A stretch of 64,000 nt of DNA. Origin: Paralichthys olivaceus (lineage: Eukaryota > Chordata > Actinopteri > Pleuronectiformes > Paralichthyidae). Positions 62,673-64,000 of this stretch are shown piece by piece. A program made the position numbers and the translations under genes. The stretch lies in assembly GCF_024713975.1 (NCBI RefSeq), contig NC_091107.1:13071501-13135500 (forward strand), written 5' to 3'. Each line of letters opens with the position of its first letter. Position 1 is the first letter of the stretch. The notes beneath the pieces are model-generated. The model made no database searches. It was not told the DNA's origin and saw only the letters and a program-made list of their open reading frames with translations.

Positions 62673-64000
62673 ACCCCCAAAAAATAACTTAATTCATGCA
62701 TTTGGTAAAATAATCAACAGCGATTAAACTCGCTGACATTCGTTGACTGAATTTGCAAACAAGACTCAGATTCTGGTCACATTCTTCACGCTGCAAACAA
62801 TTAACTGAAAAGGAGGTTTCTGACCCAGGAGCAAATCATGTTTTTATCCATATCTATTTTCTGACCCTTTTTTTATTTGTTGCAAAACAAGGTGGTTGCT
62901 GCCACTTTATAAAATGTATTTCTCTATTGCCATCACTGAATTAGCCTGCAGCTATGTTTTATATTCACAGGCCTCTTCTTGTGCATCTTGGAGCATGAAG
63001 GTTTAACAGAGCAAACGTCTCACTCATCACCTTTTATGCTTACGCTGACAGGCCTGCCCTGGTCACTGGCAGACTTATTCATTGGCAGCGTTTTATCATT
63101 AAGGCCACACTCGCTCTAAAGACATAGATCAAACATTTCGTCTTCATTTCCCTCCTCCCCCTGCTGCCTTCTGTCTGTATATCTCCTCTCTCTTCTAGTG
63201 GACACTTATTTCTTCCATATTGTTGTGAAATGTTGAGGCAAAATAGCGAACACATTCTTGGTTCTAACTACAAATGCACTGATACAGTAGGTTTCAAAAT
63301 AACTGTTCAGATACTATATTAATAGATTGTCTTGGGGCTAATTTCAAGCAAATTATTGCTTCCACTACGATTCAGAATCATTTATCAGATGCAGGGCTTC
63401 CCCCTCCGCTGATTTCTCTCTCTAGAGTATCGCTGCTGTCAGCCTCTACGGGCCTCTTATCTCCATCTGTTGCCTTGTGTCTCTCACTACATGCTCCCTC
63501 ACAGACGCATTTCCTCAACCATCATCCCCTCACCCAACACCGAGCACTCTGTGTCCTCTCAGTCCTTCTCCCTCCTGTGTTCTCATGCCAGTGTGATTTG
63601 CAACATTGCCGGGCCTGAATTTGTCAGAGAATAAACTGAGCCATTAGTCTCTTCCTTGTCCTGTGAGCACTAGCTTCTCACTCTTGGATTCTGTCCGTGA
63701 TTGTAGGGGAGGGTGTACATTACAGTTCACGCACATTCTTCCATACGCCTGTTGTTTTTTCAGTCTCTGTGTTTGATAGAGTCAGTGGGAATTGCTGCAC
63801 TCTCCTGTTTCCTCTAAACACTCTGTTCTTCCTGTAGGTGGCTTTACTTATTCAGCCAGCAGCTGTGTTTTGGCTGAGTCTCATCTGCTCTTCTCTGTCT
63901 TCCTTTGTCTGTCTGAGTGTGTTGTACCCCTGGATTTTCCCAAACTCTCAGCAATCAATTCTCCATACAAACATTTCAGTGAGGTCAATGCATTATGCTC

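Larger units (their letters stand above)
54153..64000. other. gene-poor right end
   Basis: No convincing exon. It contains the long TG microsatellite (55132), a degenerate tandem block (57300-57615), a hairpin (62137), a poly-C tract (62651) and a third copy of the 'ctggtggctggctg' repeat (62425). 63160-64000 is less AT-rich, with CT-rich stretches, but gives no good frame. Confidence 0.5.

Noticed and set aside
62651..62678. Possible i-motif or regulatory C-tract
   Set aside because: A plain homopolymer run, likely length-unreliable; no further structure supports a role.
1..64000. CRISPR arrays, prophage, operons or bacterial defence genes
   Set aside because: All confident genes are intron-containing vertebrate genes; the tandem repeats have no spacer architecture.

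Overview
The window looks like nuclear DNA of a ray-finned (teleost) fish. Genes are split by short GT-AG introns. The calcium-sensing receptor has the short C-terminal tail that I recall for fish. The spacers are AT-rich and full of short dispersed repeats, MITE-like elements and microsatellites. I see no bacterial, phage or CRISPR features.

Layout. (1) 1-4.4 kb: b4galt4 on the minus strand, a Golgi beta-1,4-galactosyltransferase; its last exon lies beyond the left edge. (2) 6.4-11.5 kb: casr on the minus strand, the extracellular calcium-sensing receptor. Six coding exons total 2805 nt (934 aa), with a probable 5' UTR exon. (3) 13.3-17.8 kb: a CAT-type cationic amino acid transporter on the plus strand, 11 coding exons, 600 aa, closest to SLC7A2. 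(4) 17.8-21.2 kb: a repeat block with a ~60-bp minisatellite, a degenerate tRNA-like sequence, long direct repeats and two adjacent perfect hairpins. (5) 21.2-30.5 kb: kif20a on the plus strand, a mitotic kinesin with 18 coding exons and 911 aa, behind a CCAAT/CHR-like promoter. (6) 30.6-35.2 kb: cdc23 on the minus strand, the APC8 subunit of the anaphase-promoting complex, 16 coding exons, 575 aa. It converges tail-to-tail on kif20a. (7) 35.2-64 kb: a gene-poor region with several repeat families, an interstitial telomere-like tract, a long TG microsatellite and one unexplained possible coding exon near 53.7-54.1 kb.

How the genes relate. kif20a (cytokinesis) and cdc23 (mitotic exit) are both cell-division genes, and from memory they are also tail-to-tail neighbours on human 5q31. 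From memory, human B4GALT4 and CASR both lie on 3q13-q21, so the window joins two blocks that are separate in humans, with the transporter between them. Exon limits were set by hand from splice consensus, reading-frame continuity and remembered family sequence. All five gene models keep frame across every junction. I found no clearly new biological system. The most useful leads are a required GC-AG intron, the repeat block before kif20a, two TTAA-flanked MITE families and the candidate exon at 53.7 kb.
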